Source of the DNA: Rouxiella sp. S1S-2
GTDB taxonomy: Bacteria > Pseudomonadota > Gammaproteobacteria > Enterobacterales > Enterobacteriaceae
Length of the DNA stretch: 64,000 bases
Assembly (NCBI RefSeq): GCF_009208105.1
Contig: NZ_WFKL01000001.1
Location: forward strand, 1,116,001 to 1,180,000
Direction of reading: 5' to 3'
The notes under the pieces were generated by a model. The model was not told the origin of the DNA. It saw nothing but the letters and a program-made list of their open reading frames with translations, and searched no databases. This document shows, one piece after another, positions 28,501 to 38,305 of this stretch. Each line of letters begins with the position of its first letter. The first letter of the stretch is position 1. A program made the position numbers and the translations under genes.

Positions 28501-28695
28501 AGTGGTGGTGACGCAGATTTGCGCAGCCCGCTGGGGTTGGCAATTGCTGGGGGATTGGCGATGAGCCAGGTCCTCACGCTGTTTACGACGCCGGTTGTTT
28601 ACCTGTATATGGACAGAAGCAGTCGTGCAACCAAGCGTTTATGGGCGCGAATTCGTCCGCACCACACGCCATCTGAGCCTGAACGCCATGAATAA
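25570..28695 (+). CDS. mdtC: Multidrug efflux RND transporter MdtC
   Basis: The second RND pump subunit, 1041 aa, with the same twelve-helix fold and relay aspartates in [13 protein letters not shown] and the conserved lysine segment [18 protein letters not shown]. In E. coli MdtB2C heterotrimers export bile salts and novobiocin. It has no low-complexity insertion: the same turn reads [15 protein letters not shown]. Its stop overlaps the start of the outer membrane factor gene. Confidence 0.92.
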   Translation: MNISRFFIFRPVATLLLTSAIVLLGLLGYNLLPVAPLPQVDFPTIMVSASLPGASPETMAATVATPLERAMGSISGVSEMTSSSSQGSTRIVLQFDLDRDINGAARDVQAAINASRSLLPSSMPSLPTYRKANPADAPIVMLALTSSTRSNGELYDIASSQLQQKIAQVNGVGQVSLTGSALPGVRIDLRPQAISSYGISLDTIRTAIANSTTNLPKGVLQGNGQSWMVEGNGQQSTAAQYRKLIVTYINGNAIRLSDIANVYDSVEDKYNVGYFNGTPSVMIAVTRQAGANMLTTISAIKDALPEMEKELPGDVKLSVGLDRSPTVKESLRDTETTLLEATLLVIAVVFVFLRNGRAVLIPALALPVSLIGTCSIMYLLGYSLDNLSLMALIIATGFVVDDAIVVLENITRHIEEGLSPVRAAIRGAGEVGFTVLSMTLSLIAVFIPILLMGSIVGRLFREFAVTLSISLLISMLVSLTLTPMLCARFLKRKPPVEKRQPRIYRLIERWLNGLLQAYSNGLNWVMRHQPLTMVVLMLTVVLNFYLYTVVEKGFFPEQDTGMLIGMLRADQNTSFQSIQPQMINYAKIIQHDPDVATVMSSAGSGGFGSRNTALFFIRLKDFDQRKSTANQIANRIMMETAKLPGSQLFLMAAQDLRIGGRSANSEYQFSLQADDLSLLREWGPKVKAALSALPQLTGVDSDSQTGGQEVMLNIDRDKATQLGVNVKTIDAMLNNAFAQRQVATIYKTLNQYHVVMYLTPDFTSDPDVLNQMYVVTSEGNQVPLSAFTTFSSANAPLSVAHQGQSATTTIAFNLADGVSIEEGQSAVKTAMAKIGLPDTIQSGYAGTAQAFQALAQQMPWLILAALAAVYIVLGMLYESYIHPLTILSTLPSAGLGALLLMLMTNTQLTVIALIGILLLIGIVKKNAIMMIDFALDAERRLGLSPQQAIVQACLMRFRPIMMTTLAAFFGALPLALGSGGDADLRSPLGLAIAGGLAMSQVLTLFTTPVVYLYMDRSSRATKRLWARIRPHHTPSEPERHE

Positions 28696-30124
28696 TATGA
28701 TTCTTGATAAAGTGAAGCCCGTCATGACAAGTACTAAAGCAGGTTCAACGTTGTTTCGTCTGGCTCCGCTGGCGCTGGTGTTAATGGTTGTTGGCTGTAC
28801 CGTGGGCCCTGACTATCATCGCCCTGCGGTGACGATGCCGACCGCGTTTAAAGAAGCGAAAGGCTGGACGGCGGCGGTGCCTAAAGAGGGACAAAGCAAG
28901 GGTGACTGGTGGCAAGTGTATCAAGACCCACAGCTCTCAGCATTGATGAGTCAGGTGCAGATTTCGAACCAGAACGTGGCCCAGTACGCCGCGCAGTATC
29001 GTCAGGCACAGGCATTAGTGACGCAGGCGCGTGCGGAGCTGTTCCCGCAGGTGACGGCAACCGTTGACAGCACGCGCAGCGGTACGGCGAAAACCACCAG
29101 TAATCAGCATTCAGCCGAGCTTGGGGCGAGCTGGGAGCTGGACATTTGGGGTAAGCTGCGCCGCACCGAAGAGGAGCAGAAGGCCAATGTTCAGGCCAGC
29201 GCAGCAGATTTGGCCAACGCCACGCTCAGCGCGCAGTCCGAGCTGGCGCAGGACTATTTCCAACTGCGGGTGATGGACGCGCAAATTGCGCTCTATCAAC
29301 AAAGTATTCAGGCCTATCAGCGCTACCTGACGGTGATTCAGAATCAGTATACCGGCGGCAACACGTCGCGGGCCACGCTGGCACAGGCGCAGACCCAGCT
29401 TGAAACGACTAAGGCGTCGGCGTTGAGTTTGCAGTGGCAGCGCGCGCAGTTGGAGCACGCGATTGCGATTCTGATTGGCAAGCCGCCGGCAGAGTTCAGC
29501 CTGGCGGCTACGCCTATCAAGTTTACACTGCCTGCGATGCCGGCGGCCTTGCCGTCTCAGCTGCTACAGCGTCGTCCGGATATTTCCGCTGCTGAGCGCA
29601 CCATGGCGTCGGCAAACGCCGCCGTGGGCGTTGCGACTGCCGCGTACTATCCTGATATCACTCTAAGCGCATCCGGTGGTTTTAGCAGTTCGGTGCTGCA
29701 CAATTTATTCTCGCTGCCAAACCGCGTCTGGTCGTTAGGGCCGTCGCTAAGCCAGACGGTGCTGGATTTCGGCGCGACGCGCGGCAAAGTTGCCGAAGCC
29801 GAAGCGGCCTACGATGCCGACGTTGCGGCCTACCGCCAAACGGTGCTGACCGCCATGGGCGAAGTCGAGGATTATCTGGTTGAGCTTCACACCATCGACA
29901 GTCAAATGATTGCCCAGCAAAATGCGGCGCAGTCTGCCAAAGAGTCGGCGCGCGTGACGTTCAATCAGTATCAGGCAGGCATGATTGACTATCTGGACGT
30001 CGCCTCAACGGAAAATACCAGCCTTAGCCAACAGCAAAACGTCCTGTCACTGCTGAGTACGCAGATGGTGACCAGCGTGAAGCTTATCGCTGCACTCGGC
30101 GGTGGCTGGAAGGCGGCAGAGTAA
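28688..30124 (+). CDS. RND efflux outer membrane lipoprotein (NodT/OprM family, OpmB-like)
   Basis: An outer membrane channel factor of about 478 aa. The N-terminus carries a lipoprotein signal with lipobox VVGC, followed by TVGPDYHRPAV, the hallmark of OprM/NodT factors; both OEP repeats are present (LLQRRPDISAAERTMASANA in the second). The start is taken at ATG 28688, overlapping mdtC; ATG 28724 is a plausible alternative close to the signal peptide. E. coli mdtABC has no such partner and relies on TolC; the four-gene layout here equals MuxABC-OpmB of Pseudomonas. Confidence 0.87.
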   Translation: MNNMILDKVKPVMTSTKAGSTLFRLAPLALVLMVVGCTVGPDYHRPAVTMPTAFKEAKGWTAAVPKEGQSKGDWWQVYQDPQLSALMSQVQISNQNVAQYAAQYRQAQALVTQARAELFPQVTATVDSTRSGTAKTTSNQHSAELGASWELDIWGKLRRTEEEQKANVQASAADLANATLSAQSELAQDYFQLRVMDAQIALYQQSIQAYQRYLTVIQNQYTGGNTSRATLAQAQTQLETTKASALSLQWQRAQLEHAIAILIGKPPAEFSLAATPIKFTLPAMPAALPSQLLQRRPDISAAERTMASANAAVGVATAAYYPDITLSASGGFSSSVLHNLFSLPNRVWSLGPSLSQTVLDFGATRGKVAEAEAAYDADVAAYRQTVLTAMGEVEDYLVELHTIDSQMIAQQNAAQSAKESARVTFNQYQAGMIDYLDVASTENTSLSQQQNVLSLLSTQMVTSVKLIAALGGGWKAAE

Positions 30125-30151
30125 CGGGACATCGTGATAAATGAACATAAA

Positions 30152-30179
30152 AAAACGCCAGCAGAAATGCTGGCGTTTT
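30152..30179. terminator. Bidirectional terminator between the two RND operons
   Basis: AAAACGCCAGCA and TGCTGGCGTTTT form a perfect 12-bp stem with a GAAA tetraloop. The A-run and T-run on either side let it stop transcription from both the mdt operon and the convergent outer membrane factor gene. Confidence 0.9.
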
Positions 30180-30207
30180 ACTTTTAAAGCTTACGAGGCT
30201 GAGTGGA

Positions 30208-31620
30208 CTATTTCTTCCAGCCGCCGCCGAGTGCTTTAAACAGTGTAATGTCAGAGTTCAACTGTGCCAGCTTGGTGGAAATCAGCGTTTGCTGAGCGGC
30301 GTACAGTGAACGCTGTGCGACCAGTACGCTCAGATAACTGTCAACGCCGCCTTTAAAGCGCTGCTGTGACAGGTCAAAGTTACGCTGGTTTGCGGCGTTT
30401 TCCTGCTGAATTGCTTTCAACTGGTCGCCGTAGGTTGCCTGACCGGCAAGACCGTCGGAAACTTCTTTGAACGCGGTTTGAATCGCTTTCTCGTAGTTGG
30501 CAATCTCAATCTTTTTCTCGGTTTTAGCAATGTCCAGATTCGCACTGTTCACGCCGCCGTCAAAGATAGGAATGCTAATCGACGGGCCGAACGACCATGC
30601 ACCGGAACCCGCGCTGAACAGGTTGCTCAGGCTGCTGCTCTCAGTCCCGGCAGAACCGGTCAGGGAGATGCGTGGGAAGAACGCGGCGCGCGCTGCGCCG
30701 ATATTGGCGTTAGCCGCTTTCAGCGTGTGCTCGGCAGCGATAATGTCCGGACGACGAGTCAGCAGATCGGAAGGCAGACCCGCTGGCGTTTGCGGGAAGT
30801 TCCAGTTGTTGTTCAAGCTGGCATTTTGCAGCAGTTGCTGTGGGATCTCAGCGCCAACCAGCAGGGTCAGGGCGTTAACGTCCTGACGAACCTGACGGGT
30901 GTACTGTGCAATATCAGCCTGCGCACTGCGCACGGTGGTTTCTGCCTGAGCCAAGTCCTGCGAGTTGCTTACGCCTTGGTCATAGCTGCGCTTGGTTAAC
31001 TCGTAAGAGCTGTTCTGACTGTTGGCGGTGTCGATTGCCAGTTTCAGCAAATCGTTGTCCGCCGCCAGGCTCAGATACCCTTCTGCAACCTGTGATACCA
31101 GACTTATCTGCGTCGCGCGCTGGGTTGCCGCCGTGGCCAGATAGGTCTCGAGACCCTGGTCACGCAGGCTGCGTACGCGGCCAAACAGGTCGAGTTCGTA
31201 GGCACTGACGCCTACGCCCGCACTGTATTGCTGATAAGTCACCGGGCCGGTGCTTTTCGTTGAATAAAGGCCGCCGGGTAAATGCTGAGCAGTTTGACTG
31301 CCTGTGGCGTCCAGCGTCGGCAGCAACGCTGCACGGTCGATCTGGAAGGTGGCACGCGCGGTGTCAACATTTAACGCCGCGACACGAAGGTCGCGGTTGT
31401 TTGCCAGAGCTAAAGTAATGACCTGCTTCATTTCAGGCTGATTGAAGAACTGACTCCAGCCGATATCCTGAGCCTTGCCAGCATCAACGCCTTTGCTGGT
31501 GGTCCAGTCGGTGGCGACCGGCAGTGCCGGTCGGTCGTACTTTGGCTCCATAGTACAGCCAGCAAGTACTGTCAGTGTCAGCGCCGAGAACAGCGGCAGC
31601 GCAAAACGTGGTTTATTCAT
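30208..31620 (-). CDS. RND efflux outer membrane lipoprotein (OprM/AdeK-like)
   Basis: A 470-aa outer membrane factor with a lipoprotein signal (LTVLAGC) followed by [13 protein letters not shown]. Two OEP repeats are visible, each ending in a coiled-coil barrel segment ([20 protein letters not shown], ending ...[11 protein letters not shown]). The ATG at 31620 overlaps the end of the RND pump gene by 8 nt; a longer frame to 31713 lies inside that gene. It completes the tripartite pump encoded from 35909 leftwards. Confidence 0.9.
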   Translation of the reverse strand: MNKPRFALPLFSALTLTVLAGCTMEPKYDRPALPVATDWTTSKGVDAGKAQDIGWSQFFNQPEMKQVITLALANNRDLRVAALNVDTARATFQIDRAALLPTLDATGSQTAQHLPGGLYSTKSTGPVTYQQYSAGVGVSAYELDLFGRVRSLRDQGLETYLATAATQRATQISLVSQVAEGYLSLAADNDLLKLAIDTANSQNSSYELTKRSYDQGVSNSQDLAQAETTVRSAQADIAQYTRQVRQDVNALTLLVGAEIPQQLLQNASLNNNWNFPQTPAGLPSDLLTRRPDIIAAEHTLKAANANIGAARAAFFPRISLTGSAGTESSSLSNLFSAGSGAWSFGPSISIPIFDGGVNSANLDIAKTEKKIEIANYEKAIQTAFKEVSDGLAGQATYGDQLKAIQQENAANQRNFDLSQQRFKGGVDSYLSVLVAQRSLYAAQQTLISTKLAQLNSDITLFKALGGGWKK

Positions 31621-34600
31621 GGTTCGAAACCTCAGTATCTGAATGCGGCTTATCTTGTTTTTTTGACTTACGGGTAAATAGATTAACCACGACCACGTAG
31701 AACATTGGAACAAAGAAAATCGCCAGGAATGTTGCCGTTATCATCCCACCCACTACCGCAGTACCAATCGAGTGCTGGCTACCGGAACCGGCACCATGAG
31801 AAATGGTGAGCGGTACCACGCCGAGGATAAATGCCATCGAGGTCATAATAATTGGCCTGATACGCAGTTTAGCCGCTTCGATTGCTGCTTCGGTGATCGA
31901 CATTCCCTCTTTTTCGTGTAGTTCTTTGGCAAATTCAACGATTAGGATGGCGTTTTTGGCCGCCAGCCCCACCGTTGTCAACAGGCCTACCTGGAAGAAG
32001 ACGTCGTTGGACAATCCACGGAGTAAAACGGCACCTATGGTACCAATTATACCCAATGGAACGACAAGCATGACAGAGAATGGAATCGACCAACTCTCAT
32101 ATAGTGCTGCCAAACACAGGAACACGACGATAATCGACAGCGTGTACAACGCCGGAGTCTGAGAACCTGCTGACTGTTCTTCGTATGACAGACCGTGCCA
32201 TGCAATCTTGAAGCCCGGAGGAAGCTTTTTGGCTATCTCGAGAACGGCTTGGGTGGCATCACCCGAGCTGTAGCCCGCAGCCGGAGAACCTAACACTTCA
32301 ACAGAAGACACACCGTTGAAACGTTCGAAGCGTGGAGATCCGTAAACCCACTTACCTTTGCCAAACGCTGACCAAGGAACCATTTGACCCGAGCCGTTGC
32401 GGAAGTACCATTTACCCAGGTCCTCAGGGGTAACGCGCGCGGCGGCACGGCCCTGAATGTACACTTTCTTAACGCGATCGTTGTACATGAACTGGTTAAT
32501 GTAGGAGGAACCCCACACCGCAGACAAGGTGTCATTGATGTCGCTCAGGCTCAGGCCTAACGCCTGCGCACGTTCGTCGTCAATTTCAAGCTGGTACTGT
32601 GGTTCGTCTTCCATACCGTTAGGACGCACGGCCATTAGGCGTTTGTCTTGTGCGGCCATGCCCAGGAACTGGTTACGGGCAGCCATCAGCGCGGCATGAC
32701 CCTGTGCGTTGGTATCTTGTAAATAGAAGTCGAAACCGGTGGCGTTACCCAATTCCAGAACCGCAGGAGGAACGAAGGCAAACACTCTTGCATCTTTAAT
32801 GCCGGCAAAATGCGCCATTGCACGACCCGCAATGGCCTGCACGCCGTTCTGCGCACCCGGACGATCATCCCAACCTTTCAACGAGACGAAGCCGATACCG
32901 ACGTTTTGACCACGACCGGCGAAGCTGAAGCCGTTGGCGGTAAATACCGAGTTAACGTTGGCTTTTTCGCTGGTCAGGAAGTATTGACGCACCTGATCCA
33001 ACACTTCCTGAGTACGTTCCGCCGAGGCGTTGGCTGGCAAGGTTGCCTGTACGAACAGAATGCCTTGGTCTTCATCCGGCAAGAAGGTCGTTGGCACGCG
33101 GGTAAACATGTACCCCATGGCAACAACGATCAGCAGATAGATAACCATGAACAGACGACGACGTGAAATAACGCCCGCTACGCTTGAGGTATATTTAGCC
33201 GCGCCTTTATCAAAGGTACGGTTAAACCAGCCCGCAAAACCGGTGGTTTTCTTGTCGTCATCGCTGTGTTTGATAATAGTCGCACACAGCGCTGGGGTAA
33301 AGATAAGCGCCATCAGCACGGAAAGTGCCATCGCCGAGACGATAGTTATCGAGAACTGACGATAAATAATCCCCGTAGAACCGGCGAAGAATGCCATAGG
33401 GATCAGTACGGCAGACAGTACCAGTGCGATACCGAACAGCGCGCCCTGAATCTGCCCCATTGACTTGATGGTGGCCTCTTTCGGGGAAAGTTTTTCCTCG
33501 TGCATGACACGTTCGACGTTCTCAACCACCACGATGGCGTCATCCACCAACAGGCCGATGGCAAGCACCATCCCGAACATTGTCAGGGTGTTTATTGAGA
33601 AGCCAAAGGCGTTAAGCAGGCCGAAGGTCCCCAGCAATACTACCGGTACAACCAGCGTCGTAACCAAGGTGGCGCGCAGGTTCTGCAGGAACAGTAGCAT
33701 CACGAAGAACACCAGCACGATAGCTTCAATCAGGGTTTTCACCACTTCATGAATCGATGCACTGACCACCGGTGAAGTCTGGTACGGATACACCACTTCC
33801 ACGCCTTCAGGCAGGGAAGATTTCAAGCCGTCGATGGTGGCCTTAACCGCGTTAGCGGTGTCGAGTACGTTGGCACCGGTTGCCAGACGCAGGGCGATAC
33901 CCGTTGACGGACTGCCGTTATAGGTCGTCGAAATTGAATAGCTCTCAGGACCAAGATCAATATTGGAGACGTCTTTCAGACGAACCTGAGAACCGTCGGT
34001 GTTCACTTTCAACAGCACATTCTGGAACTGCTTAACACTGTCGAAACGCGTTTTACCGATAATCGTGGCGTTAAGTTTTGAATCTTTAACCGTTGGCAGA
34101 CCGCCAAGTGAGCCGGAAGAAACCTGCACGTTTTGCGCGGTAATCGCCGCCGTGACGTCACTTGGGACCAGCGAGTATTTGTACAGCTTGGACGGATCGA
34201 GCCAGATACGCATCGCGTACTCAGAACCGAATACCTGGAAGTCACCCACGCCTTTGGTGCGCACGATAGGGTCTTCCAGCTTGGTGACCAGCAGGTTACC
34301 CAGGTCGGAGTTGCTCATTTTGCCGTTGGTAGAGGCCAGGCCAACAACCAGCATAAAGTTTTGCTGATACTTGGCAACGCGGATCCCCTGATTAACCACT
34401 TCAGTAGGCAACTGAGATTCGGACAGAGACACTTTGTTCTGAACCTGAACCTGCGCGATATCCGGATCAGTACCCTGATTAAAGGTCACAATAATGGTTG
34501 CGCTGCCGTCGCTGTTACTTTGCGATTCGATATAGCGCAGGCCGTCGAGACCGTTCAACTGCTGCTCAATAACCTGAACCACAGTGTTTTGCGCCGTTTC

Positions 34601-34762
34601 TGCGGATGCGCCTGGATAGGTCACGGTCACGGAAATCGCCGGAGGAGCAATGTTTGGATATTGGTTTATGGGCAATTTCATTATCGATAGCGCACCGGCT
34701 ATCATAATGACAATCGCGATCACCCAGGCAAATATCGGGCGATTAATAAAGAAAGTCGACAT
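31613..34762 (-). CDS. HAE-1 family RND efflux pump (AcrB/MexB-like)
   Basis: A 1049-aa inner membrane pump with the full AcrB pattern: N-terminal [14 protein letters not shown], relay residues in [17 protein letters not shown] and the lysine in [16 protein letters not shown], and the drug-binding porter domain. Length equals AcrB. It is the middle gene of an adaptor-pump-outer membrane factor operon. The built-in outer membrane factor makes it unlike the E. coli acrAB operon and more like AdeIJK or MexAB-OprM. Spectrum and regulator are unknown; no TetR-type repressor gene adjoins it. Confidence 0.92.
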   Translation of the reverse strand: MSTFFINRPIFAWVIAIVIMIAGALSIMKLPINQYPNIAPPAISVTVTYPGASAETAQNTVVQVIEQQLNGLDGLRYIESQSNSDGSATIIVTFNQGTDPDIAQVQVQNKVSLSESQLPTEVVNQGIRVAKYQQNFMLVVGLASTNGKMSNSDLGNLLVTKLEDPIVRTKGVGDFQVFGSEYAMRIWLDPSKLYKYSLVPSDVTAAITAQNVQVSSGSLGGLPTVKDSKLNATIIGKTRFDSVKQFQNVLLKVNTDGSQVRLKDVSNIDLGPESYSISTTYNGSPSTGIALRLATGANVLDTANAVKATIDGLKSSLPEGVEVVYPYQTSPVVSASIHEVVKTLIEAIVLVFFVMLLFLQNLRATLVTTLVVPVVLLGTFGLLNAFGFSINTLTMFGMVLAIGLLVDDAIVVVENVERVMHEEKLSPKEATIKSMGQIQGALFGIALVLSAVLIPMAFFAGSTGIIYRQFSITIVSAMALSVLMALIFTPALCATIIKHSDDDKKTTGFAGWFNRTFDKGAAKYTSSVAGVISRRRLFMVIYLLIVVAMGYMFTRVPTTFLPDEDQGILFVQATLPANASAERTQEVLDQVRQYFLTSEKANVNSVFTANGFSFAGRGQNVGIGFVSLKGWDDRPGAQNGVQAIAGRAMAHFAGIKDARVFAFVPPAVLELGNATGFDFYLQDTNAQGHAALMAARNQFLGMAAQDKRLMAVRPNGMEDEPQYQLEIDDERAQALGLSLSDINDTLSAVWGSSYINQFMYNDRVKKVYIQGRAAARVTPEDLGKWYFRNGSGQMVPWSAFGKGKWVYGSPRFERFNGVSSVEVLGSPAAGYSSGDATQAVLEIAKKLPPGFKIAWHGLSYEEQSAGSQTPALYTLSIIVVFLCLAALYESWSIPFSVMLVVPLGIIGTIGAVLLRGLSNDVFFQVGLLTTVGLAAKNAILIVEFAKELHEKEGMSITEAAIEAAKLRIRPIIMTSMAFILGVVPLTISHGAGSGSQHSIGTAVVGGMITATFLAIFFVPMFYVVVVNLFTRKSKKQDKPHSDTEVSNHE

Positions 34763-34772
34763 CTGTATTCCT

Positions 34773-35909
34773 CTATTGCGCGGATGGGTCAGTCATTGAC
34801 AGATTTGCGTCCACTTTGGGTTCAGCGTCTTTACGCTCGCTGCCGTTAACTTTGGCACCAGGGTGTACACTCTGCAGCCCATCGGTGATCACTTTGTCGC
34901 CCGCGTTCAGGCCAGACGTGACTAACCAGTTACCGGACATCATTTGACCGGTGGTAATATCACGCTGTTCAACGCTGTTATCTGCTTTCACAACATAGAC
35001 ATACGCTCTGCCTTTGTTGTCATGCATGATCGCTTCTTGAGGAACCAGAATACCGTTTTGATCAACCGCCTGGCTCAGCGTGGCGTGAACAAACATTCCC
35101 GGCAGCAGCTCATCGTTCGGGTTAGGGAATGACGCGCGCAGGGTCACGGAACCTGTGCTCTGGTTCACAGTAACTTCGGAGAATTCAAGTTTGCCGGGCA
35201 GTTTATAGCTGCTACCGTCTTCCAGCGTTAGCGAGACCTGAGCGGCGTTTTCACCGGCAGAGGCCAGTTTGCCATCGGCCAGCGCGCGACGCAGGCGCAG
35301 CATGTCTAGTGAGGACTCGCTAACGTCAACGTAGATAGGATTAAGCTGGTCGATAGTCGCGAGGTCGGTGGTTTGGCCGTTGGTGACCAATGCGCCTTCT
35401 GTTACAGATGAACGGCCAATATGACCGGAAATTGGCGCATAAACCTTGGTGTATTGCAGGTTAACACGCGCCGTTTCCAGGTCAGCGGCCGCTTCACCGG
35501 TGGTAGCTACCGCATCGTCATAAACCTGACGGCTAACGGCCTGAGAGGCGACCAGTCCTTTGTAGCGCGTAGAGGTTGCCGCTGCGCTTTTATAAGTTGC
35601 CAGAGCTTTATCATAGGCAGCCTGATAGGTCGCAGGGTCGATTTGGTAAAGCTGTTGACCGGCTTTAACTTCGCTACCTTCAACAAAGGTGCGTTTCAAG
35701 ATAACACCACTGACCTGAGGGCGAACTTCTGCGGTTCTTACTGCAGAGGTGCGGCCTGGCAGGCTAGTCGTTAAGGTGACCGGTTTAGATTGTAAGGTGA
35801 CGTATTCAACGGCTGGAGCTTGAGCAGCAGGTTGCGAGGCCGTCCCAGCGGAACCATCGCAAGCGGAAAGCAGTACCACAGTACTGACAGAAAGAACCTT
35901 CAGGCGCAT
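34773..35909 (-). CDS. RND efflux periplasmic adaptor lipoprotein (AcrA/MexA-like)
   Basis: A 378-aa adaptor with a lipoprotein-type signal ([12 protein letters not shown]), so it is anchored by lipid to the inner membrane. Barrel-sandwich motifs are clear: [24 protein letters not shown] and [20 protein letters not shown], with the coiled-coil hairpin between. I use ATG 35909 (AGAG upstream) rather than a GTG at 35918. First gene of the second tripartite RND operon, 10 nt before the pump gene. Confidence 0.9.
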   Translation of the reverse strand: MRLKVLSVSTVVLLSACDGSAGTASQPAAQAPAVEYVTLQSKPVTLTTSLPGRTSAVRTAEVRPQVSGVILKRTFVEGSEVKAGQQLYQIDPATYQAAYDKALATYKSAAATSTRYKGLVASQAVSRQVYDDAVATTGEAAADLETARVNLQYTKVYAPISGHIGRSSVTEGALVTNGQTTDLATIDQLNPIYVDVSESSLDMLRLRRALADGKLASAGENAAQVSLTLEDGSSYKLPGKLEFSEVTVNQSTGSVTLRASFPNPNDELLPGMFVHATLSQAVDQNGILVPQEAIMHDNKGRAYVYVVKADNSVEQRDITTGQMMSGNWLVTSGLNAGDKVITDGLQSVHPGAKVNGSERKDAEPKVDANLSMTDPSAQ

Positions 35910-35930
35910 AGAATTCACTCTCTTGAGGGG

Positions 35931-35950
35931 TTGAGAACAATCATTCTCAA
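35931..35950. promoter_or_regulatory. Palindrome, Fur-box-like, upstream of the AcrA-like gene
   Basis: TTGAGAA and TTCTCAA are perfect 7-bp arms around CAATCA, about 22 bp upstream of the adaptor start codon. The core AACAATCATTCTC resembles part of the Fur consensus (about 13 of 19 positions by eye). Whether it binds Fur or another regulator, or is an mRNA leader hairpin, is open. Confidence 0.35.
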
Positions 35951-36354
35951 TAAGTCCCCCACTATACGAGAGGCAGTGAAATCACTCTGTATGTATTTGG
36001 TTTTCAGATATGTCTTAATATTTCAAAAATACATGACAATAAAAATCAAACCGCGTGTGATTTTTTGTGAGCAATGCAGATTATTTGGGATTAAAAATTT
36101 TCTGAACGAGCGATGACGAAGAACTAAACCAACTTAACAGCACTAAATAGACGGATATTCTGCTTTAGAGTTTTTGCAGGAAATCATAAAAGTATGATCG
36201 CGATCAAAGTAAGACATACTTTTTAACATTGACCTTACCTGAAATGTCTGTGGGTATCGGCAAAATGCCGTTACCGTGGTTATCGAGAGCGAGCAGTTCT
36301 CATATTTGCATTGTTGCAGCCGCTTTATATGAATCGGTATATCGCAACCCCGAC
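35951..36354. other. Non-coding divergent promoter region between RND operon and PTS gene
   Basis: No credible gene: the small open frames here lack ribosome binding sites and family features. The left part is AT-rich and has an 8-bp inverted repeat, ATGTATTT at 35991 and AAATACAT at 36027, in the place where a TetR-type operator for the efflux operon might sit. The right part leads into an orphan terminator at 36355. Confidence 0.5.
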
Positions 36355-36381
36355 GCCCACTGTCCGATGTGGGCTTTTTTT
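36355..36381 (+). terminator. Orphan Rho-independent terminator (possible sRNA or leader end)
   Basis: GCCCAC pairs with GTGGGC over a loop of 8 nt, followed by TTTTTTT. No gene lies upstream on this strand for more than 6 kb apart from divergent transcription. It therefore ends either an unannotated small RNA starting roughly between 36200 and 36300, or a leader transcript of the PTS gene at 36556. Confidence 0.6.
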
Positions 36382-36448
36382 CGCCCGCACAGTGCTTCGT
36401 ACAAACTTTACACCTTCATTGTAACCTCCTTTCGATTTGTTAACAAAC

Positions 36449-36464
36449 TGTGATCTCTTTCATA
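36449..36464. promoter_or_regulatory. CRP binding site before the PTS gene
   Basis: TGTGA-N6-TCATA matches 9 of 10 conserved CRP positions. It lies 92 bp before the PTS start and 13 bp before the candidate GntR operator, consistent with activation by cAMP-CRP. Confidence 0.5.
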
Positions 36465-36476
36465 AACCTGAACTCT

Positions 36477-36496
36477 TTGTCTATACAGCTATACAT
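36477..36496. promoter_or_regulatory. Candidate operator of the GntR/UTRA regulator (PTS promoter)
   Basis: The reverse strand reads ATGTATAGCTGTATAGACAA, with two TGTATAG units. It shares TGTATAGCT with the palindrome before the regulator gene (39798-39819), which supports regulation of the PTS gene by that protein. Confidence 0.45.
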
Positions 36497-36555
36497 TCTC
36501 TGACTTTACTCAATAGTGAGCGTTTTTTAAGCGTCAACATTGAGGGGAAAGGGAC

Positions 36556-38184
36556 ATGCTAAAACTAGGAAGTAAAATCCACGACTTGGGAAAGGCGCTG
36601 ATGACGCCGATTTCGGTCATCGCGGCGGCAGGTATTTTTCTGGGATTAGCCTCGGCGTTGCAAAATCCAAACGTCATGGGCGACACGTTTACTCAAATGA
36701 AATCACTCCAGTTGGTGATCGGCTTCATCAGACAAGTCTCGAGTGCGCTGTTTGCCAACCTGCCGCTGTTTTTTGCCGTTGCAACCGCCATGGGACTGGC
36801 CAATGCAGAGAAGGCAACGGCCGCCTTTTCCGCAGTGATCGGTTTCGTTGCGATGCATGTCGGCATCAACTATAGCCTGCTGGCACAAAATATTACGCCA
36901 GCCACCACCAGCGTTGAACACCTGACCGCGCAGGGAATGGGCACCAGCGAAGCGCTGATTTACGCCTCGGAATTTACCAACACGCTGGGTATTTTTACCT
37001 ATAACATGAGCGTGCTCGGCGGGGTGCTGGTGGGGCTTATCACCATGCTGCTGCATAACCGCTTCTACACTATCGTATTGCCTACCGCGGTTGCCTTCTT
37101 TGGCGGCAGGCGATTTGTGCCGATTATCACGGTGGTGGTGTTGCCGATAGTGGGCGTGCTGGTCTCGCTGGTTTGGCCGACTATTGCCTTGGGTATTCAA
37201 TGGGTGGGCGAACTGATCGGGCGAACCGGCGAGGCAGGCACCTTTATCTATGCGACCTCTGAGCGGCTGCTTATCCCGACCGGGCTGCATCATATTATTA
37301 ACGAAACCGTACGATTTACCCCCTTGGGTGGCGTGACCACTGTTGATAATCAGAGCATTGTCGGGGCGCTAAACATTTTCAACGCCGCCCTGGCCCATCC
37401 GGGCACTGTCAACGACGAGGTGACCCGACAGGCCACGCGTTTTCTGGCGCAGGGTAAAATACCGGTAATGATGTTTGGTTTGCCTGCCGCTGCGCTGGCG
37501 ATGTACCACTGCGCCAAGCCTGAGCATAAGGGCCGAGTTAAAGCGCTGATGCTTGCCGGTGCGCTGGCTTCGTTTACGACCGGTATCACCGAGCCGCTGG
37601 AGTTCTGCTTTATCTTCGTTTCCCCGGTGCTTTATGTGATGCATGCGGTGCTGACCGGGCTCTCGTTTGTGCTGATGCAAATGCTGAATGTGATGATTGG
37701 TAACGTGCAGGGTGGAGCGATCGACTGGGTCATTTTTGGCATCCTGGGCGGCAGTAAAACCCACTGGTGGTATCCGCTGATGCTCGGCATTATTTATGCA
37801 CCGCTTTATTATTTCTCATTCCGTTGGATTATCACGCGAATGCAGGTCAAAACACCCGGCCGTGAAGATGATGCCGAAAGCGAAGAGTTGCGCGGGTCTG
37901 CGGCCTCGCCCTCATCGGCGACGGCGTTGTCCTCATCCACCGCCAGTGACAAGACCAGCAACATTATTAAAGGGTTGGGGGGGGAGGGAAATATCGACAG
38001 TGTAGACTGCTGTTTCACCCGCCTGCGCGTCAAAGTAAAAGACATGAATCAGGTCGTTGATAAAACATTAATGACCACCGGTGCAATGGGCGTAAAACGG
38101 GTGACTGAGAACGATGTACACGTTATATATGGGCCTCAGGTTGAAAAAATAGCCCATGACGTGAAGAACGAGCTCGCCAGTTAA
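36556..38184 (+). CDS. PTS system EIICB component, glucose/alpha-glucoside family
   Basis: A 542-aa inner membrane sugar transporter. Residues 1 to about 430 are the EIIC channel with the family motifs GITEPLEFCFIF and LHHIINETVRF. A Ser/Ala-rich linker (about 436-465) leads to an EIIB domain with the phosphorylated cysteine in VDCCFTRLRV (C486). No EIIA is fused or adjacent, so phosphate would come from the general glucose EIIA, as for MalX or alpha-glucoside systems. A run of 8 G at 37977-37984 lies at the start of the EIIB domain. The substrate is unknown; no hydrolase is nearby. Confidence 0.85.
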   Translation: MLKLGSKIHDLGKALMTPISVIAAAGIFLGLASALQNPNVMGDTFTQMKSLQLVIGFIRQVSSALFANLPLFFAVATAMGLANAEKATAAFSAVIGFVAMHVGINYSLLAQNITPATTSVEHLTAQGMGTSEALIYASEFTNTLGIFTYNMSVLGGVLVGLITMLLHNRFYTIVLPTAVAFFGGRRFVPIITVVVLPIVGVLVSLVWPTIALGIQWVGELIGRTGEAGTFIYATSERLLIPTGLHHIINETVRFTPLGGVTTVDNQSIVGALNIFNAALAHPGTVNDEVTRQATRFLAQGKIPVMMFGLPAAALAMYHCAKPEHKGRVKALMLAGALASFTTGITEPLEFCFIFVSPVLYVMHAVLTGLSFVLMQMLNVMIGNVQGGAIDWVIFGILGGSKTHWWYPLMLGIIYAPLYYFSFRWIITRMQVKTPGREDDAESEELRGSAASPSSATALSSSTASDKTSNIIKGLGGEGNIDSVDCCFTRLRVKVKDMNQVVDKTLMTTGAMGVKRVTENDVHVIYGPQVEKIAHDVKNELAS

Positions 38185-38209
38185 TTGTTCCTTTAATTTA
38201 AATTTATAG

Positions 38210-38243
38210 AAACCGCTCATTATTTTCACATGAGCGGTTTTTT
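38210..38243 (+). terminator. Rho-independent terminator after the PTS EIICB gene
   Basis: AAACCGCTCAT pairs with ATGAGCGGTTT (11 bp, 9-nt loop) followed by further T residues, 26 nt after the PTS stop. Confidence 0.85.
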
Positions 38244-38305
38244 CTAGGGATGGGGAATTTTTCAGTTTAGTATTGAAAAAACAAACGGAAATAAAGGGAC
38301 GTTTT

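Noticed and set aside
35820..36116. Plus-strand open frame of 98 codons upstream of the PTS gene
   Set aside because: It begins antisense to the AcrA-like gene, has no ribosome binding site and crosses the promoter region.
36229..36453. Plus-strand open frame of 74 codons
   Set aside because: It spans the orphan terminator hairpin and the CRP site and starts without a Shine-Dalgarno sequence.
36703..37293. Minus-strand open frame of 196 codons inside the PTS EIICB gene
   Set aside because: It is a shadow of a well-supported PTS gene, with no family features and a His/Gln/Arg-rich composition typical of antisense frames.
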